Under the pieces are notes generated by a model. It was not told where the DNA came from and did not search any database. It worked only from the letters and a program-made list of their open reading frames with translations. From positions 1 to 16,638 of the forward strand of contig JBOFZL010000076.1 of the NCBI GenBank assembly GCA_051655155.1: a stretch of DNA of 16,638 nt. Reading direction: 5' to 3'. The stretch is from JBOFZL01 sp051655155. GTDB lineage: Bacteria > Bacillota > Clostridia > Peptostreptococcales > Filifactoraceae. Made by a program: the position numbers and the translations under genes. Shown here one piece after another: positions 1 to 7,368 of the stretch (positions within the stretch are counted from its first letter, which is position 1; every line of letters begins with the position of its first letter).

Positions 1-449
1 CTCTTGAAAACTTAGACGTTATAACGAGGGTACAAACAGGTATAGAAATGAGAGAAATTGCAGAACCATATATAAGAAGAAGAGCTATGAGACACTTAGA
101 AAAAGGGTTAGTAGTTATTTTTGGTTCAGGTACGGGAAATCCATATTTTTCGACTGATACAGCAGCAGCGCTTAGAGCTGCAGAGGTTGATGCAGAGGTT
201 ATTTTGCTTGCTAAGAAGGTAGACGGAGTATATGATAGTGATCCATCAATAAATTCTGATGCAAAAAAATATGAAGAGTTAACATATTTAGAATTATTAA
301 GTAAAAATCTAAAGGTTATGGATTCTACTGCGACATCACTCTGTATGGATAATAATATTCCAATTAGGGTATTTGCTTTAGAAAATCCAGATAATATTAT
401 GGATGTAATTAAAGGAAAAAATATAGGAACTATAGTGAAGGGAGAATAA
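1..449 (+). CDS. pyrH: UMP kinase (uridylate kinase), 3' part
   Basis: UMP kinase phosphorylates UMP to UDP in the cytoplasm, a step of pyrimidine nucleotide synthesis. The window opens inside the gene. The reading frame is open from base 3, well before the first internal ATG at 48, so that ATG is not the start. About 149 codons are present; the family is usually near 235-240 residues, so roughly the first 90 are missing, including the N-terminal phosphate-binding part. The sequence TGNPYFSTDTAAALRA and the following AKKVDGVYDSDP are typical of the amino-acid-kinase fold of bacterial PyrH. The gene ends normally with TAA, two bases before frr, and the pyrH-frr order is widely conserved. Nothing looks disrupted. 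Confidence 0.95.
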   Translation, partial: LENLDVITRVQTGIEMREIAEPYIRRRAMRHLEKGLVVIFGSGTGNPYFSTDTAAALRAAEVDAEVILLAKKVDGVYDSDPSINSDAKKYEELTYLELLSKNLKVMDSTATSLCMDNNIPIRVFALENPDNIMDVIKGKNIGTIVKGE

Positions 450-451
450 AT

Positions 452-1009
452 ATGAAATTAGATATACATGTAAATTTTGAAGCTAAAATGGAAAAAACTA
501 TATCAGTTTTAAAAGAGGAACTGTCAGTTATAAGAGCTGGTAGAGCAAATCCTAATATGTTAGATAGAGTAATGGTAGATTACTACGGCTCACCAACTCC
601 ACTTAAACAAATTGCAGGAGTAGCCGCTCCAGAGCCAAGAATGATAGTGATTACTCCTTACGATAAATCAGCACTAAAAGATATAGAAAAGGCTATTCAA
701 ATTGCAGATTTAGGTTTTAATCCTAGTAATGATGGAGAGACTGTTAGGATAGTTGTTCCACAATTAACAGAAGAAACTAGAAAAGATCTCACTAAAAAGG
801 TTGCAAAAGTAGGAGAAGCTTCAAAGGTTGCCCTTAGAAATGAACGACGAGATGCTAATGATAAAATAAAGAAAATGGAAAAAGATCATGAGTTAACAGA
901 AGATGATGCTAAAAAAGCACTTGATGAAGTACAAAAAATGTTAGATAAAAGTATTAAAGCAGTAGATGATATAGTGGCTAAAAAAGACAAGGAGTTAATG
1001 GAGGTTTAA
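452..1009 (+). CDS. frr: Ribosome recycling factor
   Basis: Ribosome recycling factor works with EF-G to split the post-termination ribosome in the cytoplasm. The product is 185 residues, the standard length, and is recognised by the early IRAGRANPNMLD stretch and by PQLTEETRKDLTKKV in the middle, both hallmarks of the family. The C-terminal half is rich in Lys, Glu and Asp, as expected for the long three-helix bundle. A ribosome binding site (GGGAG near 440) lies in the end of pyrH. The gene starts two bases after the pyrH stop, and its own TAA overlaps the ATG of the next small gene by one base, so the three genes are probably co-transcribed and translationally coupled. Confidence 0.97.
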   Translation: MKLDIHVNFEAKMEKTISVLKEELSVIRAGRANPNMLDRVMVDYYGSPTPLKQIAGVAAPEPRMIVITPYDKSALKDIEKAIQIADLGFNPSNDGETVRIVVPQLTEETRKDLTKKVAKVGEASKVALRNERRDANDKIKKMEKDHELTEDDAKKALDEVQKMLDKSIKAVDDIVAKKDKELMEV

Positions 1010-1209
1010 TGTTAAATCCAGAAAATCTCATTGGGAAAAAGGTGGAAAGTGCCTGTTCGATTTTGGACTTATATGGACTAGAGTACACTATAGAAGAAAC
1101 CGTAGGATATAAAGATAGTGAAGTTTTAAATGAGGCATATGTAATTAGGGCTATTCAAAAAAATCAGCTGATAGCATTGACAATAGGGTTATTTAAGACT
1201 AATATATAA
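1009..1209 (+). CDS. Small hypothetical protein between frr and uppS (possibly PASTA-like)
   Basis: This 66-residue protein is not recognised with certainty. It starts at an ATG that shares one base with the frr stop and has a TGGAGG ribosome binding site at 999-1004, so translation is well supported. It has no signal peptide, no membrane segment and one cysteine. The pattern GKKVESACSILDLYGLEYTIEE, a helix followed by a strand, and the later VIRAIQKNQ-LIALTIG resemble one PASTA repeat (ligand-binding domain of cell-wall kinases and PBPs), but the similarity is weak and a cytoplasmic PASTA module would be unusual. A proteinase-inhibitor-like fold is another option. The promoter for uppS overlaps its last codons, and a hairpin follows directly after its stop. 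Function unknown. Confidence 0.75.
   Translation: MLNPENLIGKKVESACSILDLYGLEYTIEETVGYKDSEVLNEAYVIRAIQKNQLIALTIGLFKTNI
1177..1205 (+). promoter_or_regulatory. Promoter for uppS operon (TTGACA-17-TAATAT)
   Basis: A perfect -35 box TTGACA (1177-1182) is followed after exactly 17 bases by TAATAT (1200-1205). It lies inside the last codons of the 66-residue gene. The predicted start is near 1212, one base before the hairpin at 1213. It would supply uppS and the downstream genes independently of pyrH-frr. Inferred from consensus only. Confidence 0.65.
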
Positions 1210-1212
1210 TAA

Positions 1213-1239
1213 GGGGTGGACTCAGTCCGCCCCTTTTTT
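1213..1239 (+). terminator. Rho-independent terminator or 5'-end hairpin between the frr and uppS units
   Basis: The arms GGGGTGGAC (1213-1221) and GTCCGCCCC (1225-1233) pair over 9 bp with one G-U and a 3-base loop, and six T follow (1234-1239). This is a textbook intrinsic terminator for transcripts coming from pyrH-frr. For transcripts starting at the promoter just upstream, it would form the extreme 5' end of the uppS mRNA. Confidence 0.85.
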
Positions 1240-1264
1240 AAAAAAAATATTTTAGGAGTATATT

Positions 1265-1978
1265 ATGATAGATTCAAAAAGAGTACCAAATCATATAGGT
1301 ATAATAATGGATGGTAATGGACGCTGGGCAAAGAGAAGATTTTTGCCAAGAACAGCAGGTCATAAAGAGGGTGTAGAAACTTTAAGAAAAATAATAGAAG
1401 CATCTATAGAAATAAAAGTACCATATCTTACAGTATATGCTTTTTCAACGGAGAACTGGAAACGATCTATGGATGAGGTAGGAGCTCTCATGATGCTATT
1501 GGAAAAATATCTTGAATCAGAAGGGGGAAAGCTTCACAAAGAGGGAGTAAGACTTCGGGCAATTGGAGATATGGATGGGCTTCCTAAAAATGTGTATAAA
1601 AAGTTGAAAGAAGTTGAAGAGCTAACAAGTAATAACGAAAAACTAAATCTTACTCTTGCACTTAATTACGGAGCTAGAGATGACATTAAACAGGCTATAG
1701 TGAAGATAATAAAGGCTGACAGAAATAAGCCTATAGATATAGAGAAAATTGATGATGAATTTTTAAGGGATTATCTTAGCACAAAATTTTTACCAGATCC
1801 AGATTTAATAATAAGGCCTAGTGGAGAATATAGGCTGTCAAATTTTTTGATGTGGGAGTCTGCCTATTCAGAATTTTGGTTTTCAGATATAAATTGGCCA
1901 GATTTTACAGAAGAAAATTTTTATAAAGCAATAGAAAGTTATCAACAAAGAGATAGACGCTTTGGAGGTGTTAAATAG
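1265..1978 (+). CDS. uppS: Isoprenyl transferase (undecaprenyl diphosphate synthase)
   Basis: This cis-prenyltransferase extends farnesyl diphosphate with isopentenyl diphosphate to make undecaprenyl diphosphate, the lipid carrier for peptidoglycan and wall polymer synthesis. The 237 residues are normal length. The N-terminal motif IIMDGNGRWAK holds the catalytic Asp (D16) with N18 and R20; H33 lies in TAGHKEG. FSTENW follows, and near the C-terminus IRPSGEYRLSNF and WESAYSEFWF form the diphosphate-binding and dimer motifs. An AGGAG site (1254-1258) precedes the ATG. The stop overlaps the GTG start of cdsA by one base, indicating coupling. ispG, in the same gene run, belongs to the pathway that makes the isoprenoid substrates. 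Confidence 0.97.
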   Translation: MIDSKRVPNHIGIIMDGNGRWAKRRFLPRTAGHKEGVETLRKIIEASIEIKVPYLTVYAFSTENWKRSMDEVGALMMLLEKYLESEGGKLHKEGVRLRAIGDMDGLPKNVYKKLKEVEELTSNNEKLNLTLALNYGARDDIKQAIVKIIKADRNKPIDIEKIDDEFLRDYLSTKFLPDPDLIIRPSGEYRLSNFLMWESAYSEFWFSDINWPDFTEENFYKAIESYQQRDRRFGGVK

Positions 1979-2760
1979 TGAAAACCAGAATAATTTCAGC
2001 TGTAGTTTTACTTCCTTTTTTTGCATATATAATAACTAAAGGGGGCATTCCACTTGCTATTTTAGTTTCGCTTATATCTTTGGTAGGGCTTTTAGAATAC
2101 TTTAATTTATTTGGTAATAATATAAGTAAGACAATGACTTTAGGGACTTATATGGTTACTTTGATAGGAGGTATATCACTATATATAATGGAAAGCAATT
2201 TAGTTTTTATGGTAATGAGCTTTTCACTTATATGTTTTGGGGCTATATTGTTTATACTTAGAAAAATAAAGACGTTTGACTTAGCAATTTCTATATTAGG
2301 ATATATATATATATCTGCTTGTTTTGGACATTTGATATTATTAGATAAGGTAGGAAGCTATCAATACGTTTGGCTGGTATTTATTATAGCTTTTGCAACG
2401 GATACCTTTGCCTATTTTGTTGGAATAAATTTTGGAAGACATAAACTTGCACCACTGATAAGTCCTAAAAAATCTATTGAAGGTTCTATAGGAGGAGTAA
2501 TAGGGTCTATCGTGTGTTGCATCATATATGGGTTTATATTTGATATTGTATCTCCATGGAGTTTAATACCAATTGCTATAATAGGAAGTATAGTATCTCA
2601 AATGGGAGATTTATTTGCATCTGCAATGAAAAGAGAATACGGTATAAAAGATTATGGTAACTTAATTCCGGGGCATGGAGGCATATTAGATAGATTTGAT
2701 AGTGCATTATTCGTTATTCCAATTGTATATTATGGAGTAATTATTTTGGAAGTTGTTTAG
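1978..2760 (+). CDS. cdsA: Phosphatidate cytidylyltransferase (CDP-diacylglycerol synthase)
   Basis: CdsA is an integral membrane enzyme that turns phosphatidic acid and CTP into CDP-diacylglycerol, the precursor of phosphatidylglycerol and other phospholipids. The 260-residue protein is a series of hydrophobic segments. The family signature is clear: SPKKSIEGSIGG from about residue 162 and, from about residue 209, MGDLFASAMKRE followed by IKDYGNLIPGHGG and LDRFDS. The GTG start at 1978 shares its G with the uppS stop. A short TA run near 2300 lies inside a membrane segment and does not disturb the frame. rseP begins only 12 bases after the stop, leaving no room for the dxr gene often found here. 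Confidence 0.96.
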   Translation: MKTRIISAVVLLPFFAYIITKGGIPLAILVSLISLVGLLEYFNLFGNNISKTMTLGTYMVTLIGGISLYIMESNLVFMVMSFSLICFGAILFILRKIKTFDLAISILGYIYISACFGHLILLDKVGSYQYVWLVFIIAFATDTFAYFVGINFGRHKLAPLISPKKSIEGSIGGVIGSIVCCIIYGFIFDIVSPWSLIPIAIIGSIVSQMGDLFASAMKREYGIKDYGNLIPGHGGILDRFDSALFVIPIVYYGVIILEVV

Positions 2761-2772
2761 GAGAGATAGAAT

Positions 2773-3831
2773 ATGACAATAATTATAGCATTATTAGTTT
2801 TTGGAGTTTTAGTCATAATCCATGAATTAGGACATTTTCTTGTGGCTAAGGCCTTTGATACAAGAATCTATGAATTTGCTGTAGGGATGGGACCTACTGT
2901 TCTCAAAAAGAAAAAAGGAGAAACTATTTACTCATTGCATGCAATACCGGTAGGTGGTTTTGTAAGGTTTGATGCATATCAGAAGCCTGAGTATAAAACT
3001 ATTGAAGAACAGCAAAATGATAAAAATGAGTATGAAGAAAATTTTTATGATGAGCGCAGTCTTATGAACAAAAATCCTTGGAAAAGGATACTTATTATGT
3101 TTGCAGGATCATTTATGAATTTGGTGCTGGCAGTAGTTTTATTTGCTGGATTATTTATTTATGTAGGACAACCTACCACTACAATTGGAGAAGTTGTTAA
3201 AGGAATGCCAGCATATGAAGCTGGATTAGAGGTGGGAGATAAAATTTTAAAGGTTGATAATAAAGAGGTTATAATATGGGAAGATATAGTCGAAAAAATT
3301 GGAAATTCCAAAAATAAGAATGTAAACTTGACTATAGAAAAGTCTGATGGACAAATAAGAGAAATAGATTTAACAAAAATTATTGAAGAAGATAGAGGAA
3401 AAATAGGAATAACACCTAAGTTATCTCATGGGATTATATCAGGAGTAAAGAATGCTTTTATTACAACTGGAGTATTTATTGTATCAATGGTTGATACGGT
3501 TGTACAACTTTTTACAGGGAGGGCGGATATAAATGAATTTGCAGGTCCTGTAGGTATTATAACGATAGTTGATCAGGCAGTTTCGGTTGGGGTTAAATAC
3601 TTGATTAACCTTACTGCTATGTTAAGTCTTAATCTAGCAGTACTTAACCTACTTCCTTTACCTGCGTTGGATGGAGGAAGAATTCTAATAACATTTTTAG
3701 AAATCATAAGTGGGGGAAGAAAAGTTCCGCAAAAAGTAGAAACTATAATTCATGTAATCGGTTTTGTACTTTTATTCTCGTTCATGATATTTTTAACCTT
3801 TAAAGATGTAGGAAGACTCATAGGAGGCTAA
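2773..3831 (+). CDS. rseP: RIP metalloprotease RseP (site-2 protease family)
   Basis: This is a membrane-embedded zinc protease that cleaves transmembrane segments in regulated intramembrane proteolysis; in Firmicutes such enzymes (RasP) act on anti-sigma factors and signal-peptide remnants. Residues H17-E18-x-x-H21 form the zinc-binding HELGH motif in the first membrane helix. A PDZ-like domain covers roughly residues 125-190 (it includes GMPAYEAGLEVGDKILKV). NLLPLPALDGGR, with the third zinc ligand D300, lies in a later helix. Hydrophobic segments at the N-terminus, near 108-130 and near the C-terminus fit the known topology. At 352 residues it is normal length. An AGGAGAG site overlaps the end of cdsA. 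The substrate cannot be told from the window. Confidence 0.95.
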   Translation: MTIIIALLVFGVLVIIHELGHFLVAKAFDTRIYEFAVGMGPTVLKKKKGETIYSLHAIPVGGFVRFDAYQKPEYKTIEEQQNDKNEYEENFYDERSLMNKNPWKRILIMFAGSFMNLVLAVVLFAGLFIYVGQPTTTIGEVVKGMPAYEAGLEVGDKILKVDNKEVIIWEDIVEKIGNSKNKNVNLTIEKSDGQIREIDLTKIIEEDRGKIGITPKLSHGIISGVKNAFITTGVFIVSMVDTVVQLFTGRADINEFAGPVGIITIVDQAVSVGVKYLINLTAMLSLNLAVLNLLPLPALDGGRILITFLEIISGGRKVPQKVETIIHVIGFVLLFSFMIFLTFKDVGRLIGG

Positions 3832-3832
3832 A

Positions 3833-4882
3833 GTGATAGAGAGAAGAAAAACTAAGGCAGTAAGTTTAGGGAATGTAATAATAGGTAACAATAATCCTAT
3901 TACAGTTCAGTCAATGACGAACACAGATACAAGAAATATAGAGTTGACAGTAAGACAAATTAAAGCTTTAGAAAAGGCAGGTTGTAATATAGTTCGTTCA
4001 ACTGTTGCTGATATAGAGTCGGCTGAAGCATTAAAAACCATAATACCACAAATAAACATACCTCTAGTAGCCGATATACATTTTGATCATAGACTTGCAC
4101 TTGCAGCTATAAAATCTGGAGTTCAAGGGTTAAGGATTAATCCGGGAAATATTGGCAATAAACATAAAGTCAGAGAGGTTGTTGAAGCTGCAAAAGCTAA
4201 CAATATTAAAATTCGTGTAGGGGTAAATGGAGGTTCGCTTGACAAAAAGCTGATTCATGAATATGGACATACTGCAAGAGCAATGGTAGAATCAGCTTTT
4301 GAGCACATAAAAATACTTGAAGAAATGAATTTTTATAATACGGTAATCTCATTGAAAGCAAGCGATATATTTAAGACTATTGAAGCTTATCAGGAGTTTT
4401 CTAAGGTATCCGATTATCCACTTCACTTAGGTATCACCGAATCAGGAACTATGATTAAAGGGACAATAAAATCTTCAATAGGCATAGGTCATCTATTACT
4501 TAATGGCATAGGAGATACAATAAGAGTATCTCTTACATCAGATCCAGTTGAAGAAGTAATGGTAGGCAGGGAGCTCCTAAGAAGTCTAGAATTAGATAAA
4601 AGTGGAATAAGAATAATATCTTGTCCAACTTGTGGAAGGACAAAAATAAATTTGATAGCACTAGCCGATAGAATAGAGAAAGCAATAGGCCATATAGATA
4701 AGTCTTTGAGTATAGCCATAATGGGATGTGCAGTAAATGGACCTGGCGAGGCAAAGGGTGCTGATATAGGAATAGCAGGAGGAAATAAAGAGGCTCTCCT
4801 ATTTAAAAAAGGAGAAATAATAAGAAAGATACCTGAAGCGGAAATAGAAAAGGTACTCTTGGAGGAAATATCAAAATTTTAA
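3833..4882 (+). CDS. ispG: 4-hydroxy-3-methylbut-2-en-1-yl diphosphate synthase
   Basis: IspG (GcpE) is the iron-sulfur enzyme of the MEP pathway that converts MEcPP to HMBPP on the way to isoprenoid precursors. The 349-residue protein begins VSLGNVIIG...ITVQSMTNTDT, as in the family. The 4Fe-4S cluster ligands are visible in the C-terminal domain: C264 and C267 in CPTCGRTKINL, and C299 in MGCAVNGPGE, with E306 as the likely fourth ligand. The start is GTG at 3833, one base after the rseP stop, with TAGGAGG at 3821-3827. Its presence shows that the organism uses the MEP route, although dxr is not in this cluster. Open frames on the opposite strand inside this gene are shadows. Confidence 0.97.
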   Translation: MIERRKTKAVSLGNVIIGNNNPITVQSMTNTDTRNIELTVRQIKALEKAGCNIVRSTVADIESAEALKTIIPQINIPLVADIHFDHRLALAAIKSGVQGLRINPGNIGNKHKVREVVEAAKANNIKIRVGVNGGSLDKKLIHEYGHTARAMVESAFEHIKILEEMNFYNTVISLKASDIFKTIEAYQEFSKVSDYPLHLGITESGTMIKGTIKSSIGIGHLLLNGIGDTIRVSLTSDPVEEVMVGRELLRSLELDKSGIRIISCPTCGRTKINLIALADRIEKAIGHIDKSLSIAIMGCAVNGPGEAKGADIGIAGGNKEALLFKKGEIIRKIPEAEIEKVLLEEISKF

Positions 4883-4902
4883 ACTATAAATTGGAGGAGT
4901 TT

Positions 4903-5955
4903 ATGAATATCAAAAAGATAGGGCTAATAATATTGTATTCGCTTCTATTTATAGGATTATTTGGTTGTGAAAAAAATAATATAGAGTGTACAGATAGCTT
5001 TTTTGGTGCTTTTGATACAATTATTACTGTGACATCATATTGTAAAAATAAGTCTGAATTTAATGAATTCAAAAAAAAGGTAGAATCTAAATCACTGGAA
5101 TACAGTAAACTATATGATAAATATACAGAAGTTGATGGATTAAATAATATATATACCATAAACCAAAATGCAGGCATAAAACCAGTAAAAGTGGATAAAA
5201 AACTCGTTGAACTTATAGAATATTCGATTAGTATTAATGATAAGTATAATGGAAAAGTTAATATAACCTTTGGAAGTGTTTTGGATGTTTGGCATAAATA
5301 TAGAGAAAACTCTGTAAATAATAATATAAATCAAATACCGAGTATAGATGAGTTAAATGAAGCGAACAGGCATACATCTTTGGATAATATTGTGATAGAT
5401 AAGGAGAATTCTACAATATATTTAAAAGATCCAAATTCAACTCTAGATGTAGGGGCGATTGCAAAGGGGTATGCAGTCGAAAGAATAGCTAATGAACTTA
5501 TAGAAGAAGGATATACTAACTTTATTATAAATGCAGGAGGAAATGTAAAAGCTGTAGGGTTTCCTGAAAGAGAAAATAAAAAATGGGGAATAGGGATTCA
5601 GAATCCGGTAGCAATAAAAGATAGTACTAAAAATGAGTTATTAAACGTAGTATATGCAAAAGATATATCAGTAGTAACAAGTGGAGTTTATCAAAGATAT
5701 TATACAGTAGATGGAGTGGACTATCATCATATAATAGATCCATCAACTTTGTATCCTGGAAGATATTATCAAAGCGTATCAATTATTTCTAAAGATTCAG
5801 GATTATGTGATTACCTATCTACAAATTCATTTTTAACAAAGCCAGAAGAGGCTATGAAGTTAATTGAATCAATTGAGAATGTAGAGGCGATTTTTCTTCT
5901 AAGTGATGGAAATATTATGTATTCTTCTGGGATGCAAGAATATTTGGAGGATTAA
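4903..5955 (+). CDS. apbE: FAD:protein FMN transferase, ApbE family lipoprotein
   Basis: ApbE enzymes attach FMN covalently to Ser/Thr of extracytoplasmic or membrane proteins, using FAD as donor, for example in Rnf or Nqr complexes and extracellular electron-transfer flavoproteins. The N-terminus has Lys residues, a hydrophobic stretch and a lipobox with Cys at residue 22 (LFGC), so it should be anchored outside the membrane. Family motifs follow: FFGAFDTIITVTSY, DVGAIAKGYAVERI, INAGGNVKAVG and HHIIDPSTLYPG. I chose ATG 4903 rather than the in-frame TTG at 4891, because GGAGGAG (4893-4899) is correctly spaced for 4903 and covers the TTG. That gives 350 residues, a normal length. The following two genes are close and in the same direction, suggesting one redox-related operon. 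Confidence 0.93.
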   Translation: MNIKKIGLIILYSLLFIGLFGCEKNNIECTDSFFGAFDTIITVTSYCKNKSEFNEFKKKVESKSLEYSKLYDKYTEVDGLNNIYTINQNAGIKPVKVDKKLVELIEYSISINDKYNGKVNITFGSVLDVWHKYRENSVNNNINQIPSIDELNEANRHTSLDNIVIDKENSTIYLKDPNSTLDVGAIAKGYAVERIANELIEEGYTNFIINAGGNVKAVGFPERENKKWGIGIQNPVAIKDSTKNELLNVVYAKDISVVTSGVYQRYYTVDGVDYHHIIDPSTLYPGRYYQSVSIISKDSGLCDYLSTNSFLTKPEEAMKLIESIENVEAIFLLSDGNIMYSSGMQEYLED

Positions 5956-5957
5956 AA

Positions 5958-6317
5958 ATGCTTAACAAATATGACATATACCTAATAATAATATTATTAT
6001 TAATCTCTGGGATTATGACATTAGGTGTAGTAGGTGATGATAAGGCAAATAAAATAACCATTAGCGTAGATGGAAAAGAATTTGGAAGTTATAATCTTGA
6101 AAAAGATCAAAAGATTGATATAAATTTAAAAGGAAAACATAATGTAGTAGAAATAAAGAATAAAACTGTAAAGATGGTAGAGGCAGATTGCCCAGATAAA
6201 TATTGTGTTAACCATGGAGAAATAAATAAAGGGTACGAAACTATAGTATGCCTGCCAAATAAAATAATAGTAGAATTTTCAAACAAAAAAACAAGAATTG
6301 ATACGGTGGTGGGATAA
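5958..6317 (+). CDS. NusG domain II-containing membrane-anchored protein
   Basis: This 119-residue protein has one N-terminal membrane segment (about residues 7-25) followed by an exposed small beta domain of the NusG domain II family, which is unrelated in role to transcription factor NusG. Cysteines C78 and C83 in DCPDKYCVNHGEI and C98 in VCLPNK are the conserved features of this group and could serve redox or metal binding outside the membrane. GGAGG (5945-5949) in the end of apbE provides the ribosome binding site. The gene starts two bases after apbE and ends 8 bases before the Gx-family gene. From memory, the same pair occurs as EetA/EetB in Listeria flavin-based electron transfer. That naming is inference. 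Confidence 0.85.
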   Translation: MLNKYDIYLIIILLLISGIMTLGVVGDDKANKITISVDGKEFGSYNLEKDQKIDINLKGKHNVVEIKNKTVKMVEADCPDKYCVNHGEINKGYETIVCLPNKIIVEFSNKKTRIDTVVG

Positions 6318-6325
6318 GAAATATT

Positions 6326-6817
6326 ATGAGTAAATCAAAAAATATAGCAAAGTATGGAATTCTAATATCCCTTGCCATGATATTCAGTTATATTGAAAGG
6401 CTTATACCATTTGATTTTGGTTTACCAGGAGTAAAACTAGGTCTGGCTAATGTGGTTGTAGTTATTGCACTTTATACTTTAGGTATTAATGGTGCAATGG
6501 CTATTAGTATCGTGCGAGTAATTTTGAGTGGATTCCTTTTTGGAACTTTAGCAAGTATACTATTTTCTTTATCTGGCGCTGTTTTTAGCATAATAGCAAT
6601 GATTGTTGGAAAAAAAATCAATAAGTTATCTATTGTGGGTGTTAGTATATTAGGGGGTGTATTTCATAATATGGGGCAGCTAATAATAGCAATATGGGTT
6701 ATAGGAAGCATCAAAATTGCTTTATATGGTCCTGTGTTGATAATGACAGGCTTAGGAACAGGACTTTTAATAGGTTTAATTGCAACAATGGTAACTAAAA
6801 AGCTTAAAGTCAATTAA
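6326..6817 (+). CDS. Gx transporter family / heptaprenyl diphosphate synthase component I-like membrane protein
   Basis: A 163-residue very hydrophobic protein with about five membrane segments. The N-terminal part, IPFDFGLPGVKLGLANV, is the hallmark of the family annotated as heptaprenyl diphosphate synthase subunit I or Gx transporter. It resembles ECF-type substrate-binding (S) components, so a transport role is as likely as any part in prenyl synthesis, and no polyprenyl synthase subunit II is next to it. The start at ATG 6326 has only a weak ribosome binding site (GGGAT before the previous stop), so it may depend on coupling to the upstream NusG-II gene. The operon ends at the terminator at 6860-6910. 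Association with ApbE suggests a flavin or quinone-related membrane redox role, by inference. Confidence 0.85.
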   Translation: MSKSKNIAKYGILISLAMIFSYIERLIPFDFGLPGVKLGLANVVVVIALYTLGINGAMAISIVRVILSGFLFGTLASILFSLSGAVFSIIAMIVGKKINKLSIVGVSILGGVFHNMGQLIIAIWVIGSIKIALYGPVLIMTGLGTGLLIGLIATMVTKKLKVN

Positions 6818-6859
6818 AAATAAAGTAATACAAAAGTATAGCTCTCTAATAGAAAATAA

Positions 6860-6910
6860 AAAAAGACTACTGCAAAATGATTTTTATAATTATTTTGTAG
6901 TAGTCTTTTT
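6860..6910. terminator. Bidirectional Rho-independent terminator
   Basis: The arm AAAAAGACTACTGCAAAAT (from 6860) is the reverse complement, with one G-U, of ATTTTGTAGTAGTCTTTTT (ending 6910). The A-run on one side and the T-run on the other let it work in both directions. It lies between the converging + strand Gx gene (stop 6817) and the - strand gene that ends at 6913. Confidence 0.9.
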
Positions 6911-6912
6911 GA

Positions 6913-7368
6913 TTAATTTAATTTTTTATAAAAGTTATCAAGAAAATTAAAATCAAACAACATATGGTTTTTAGGAGTATAATTACGCCAAGTTCCATTT
7001 TTATCATTCATTGAAATAAATTTTTCACCAGCTATACAAGTCTTAAAAATTTCCTCGTCATTCGCTTTAATTATTATATCATAGCTTGGACTAAGCTTAT
7101 CAAGAGTTTCATAGTTTACCCTAAAGGGTTTTCTAAACTCATATTTTTTAAGATAAGATAAAATTTCTTCAATATCTTTCATATTAGAACTAGTTTTTGA
7201 AGATCCATCAGCACTCCGATTTTCTTTTTGAGTCATTACAAGTTTAAGATTTTCATGACTTTTAATATCTATTGAAGTTATACTATCTATTGTTCTTGTA
7301 TTCATTATATAAAAACCCATAATAGGTAAAAATATAGCCCATGCTATAACAAGTTGCTTAGCTTTCAC
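6913..7368 (-). CDS. Small membrane-anchored hypothetical protein downstream of prsA
   Basis: This 151-residue protein is not recognised. One hydrophobic segment at about residues 7-23 (VIAWAIFLPIMGFYI) with Lys before it suggests a signal anchor, leaving a soluble domain outside. The rest is mixed alpha/beta, with a Ser-rich hydrophilic stretch near residues 51-61 and a single cysteine (in FKTCIAGE). It starts at GTG (7366-7368), which directly abuts the prsA TAA (7369-7371) with no gap; GGAG on the - strand at 7378-7381 is the ribosome binding site. This makes it the second gene of the prsA transcript and suggests coupled translation. The bidirectional terminator follows immediately. Its placement hints at an envelope role. 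Function unknown. Confidence 0.8.
   Translation of the reverse strand: MKAKQLVIAWAIFLPIMGFYIMNTRTIDSITSIDIKSHENLKLVMTQKENRSADGSSKTSSNMKDIEEILSYLKKYEFRKPFRVNYETLDKLSPSYDIIIKANDEEIFKTCIAGEKFISMNDKNGTWRNYTPKNHMLFDFNFLDNFYKKLN

Noticed and set aside
2290..2312. Short TA-repeat in cdsA
   Set aside because: It is a brief run encoding Ile-Tyr codons in a membrane segment and shows no sign of a functional repeat or frameshift.
4489..4754. Two overlapping open frames on the - strand inside ispG
   Set aside because: They are antisense to a well-supported enzyme gene, have no ribosome binding site and encode nothing recognisable.
4891..4902. TTG start for apbE
   Set aside because: This codon overlaps the edge of the ribosome binding site for ATG 4903, and the lipoprotein signal starts at 4903.
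4884..5334. Two open frames on the - strand inside apbE
   Set aside because: Antisense shadows of AT-rich coding DNA; the + strand apbE has clear family motifs.
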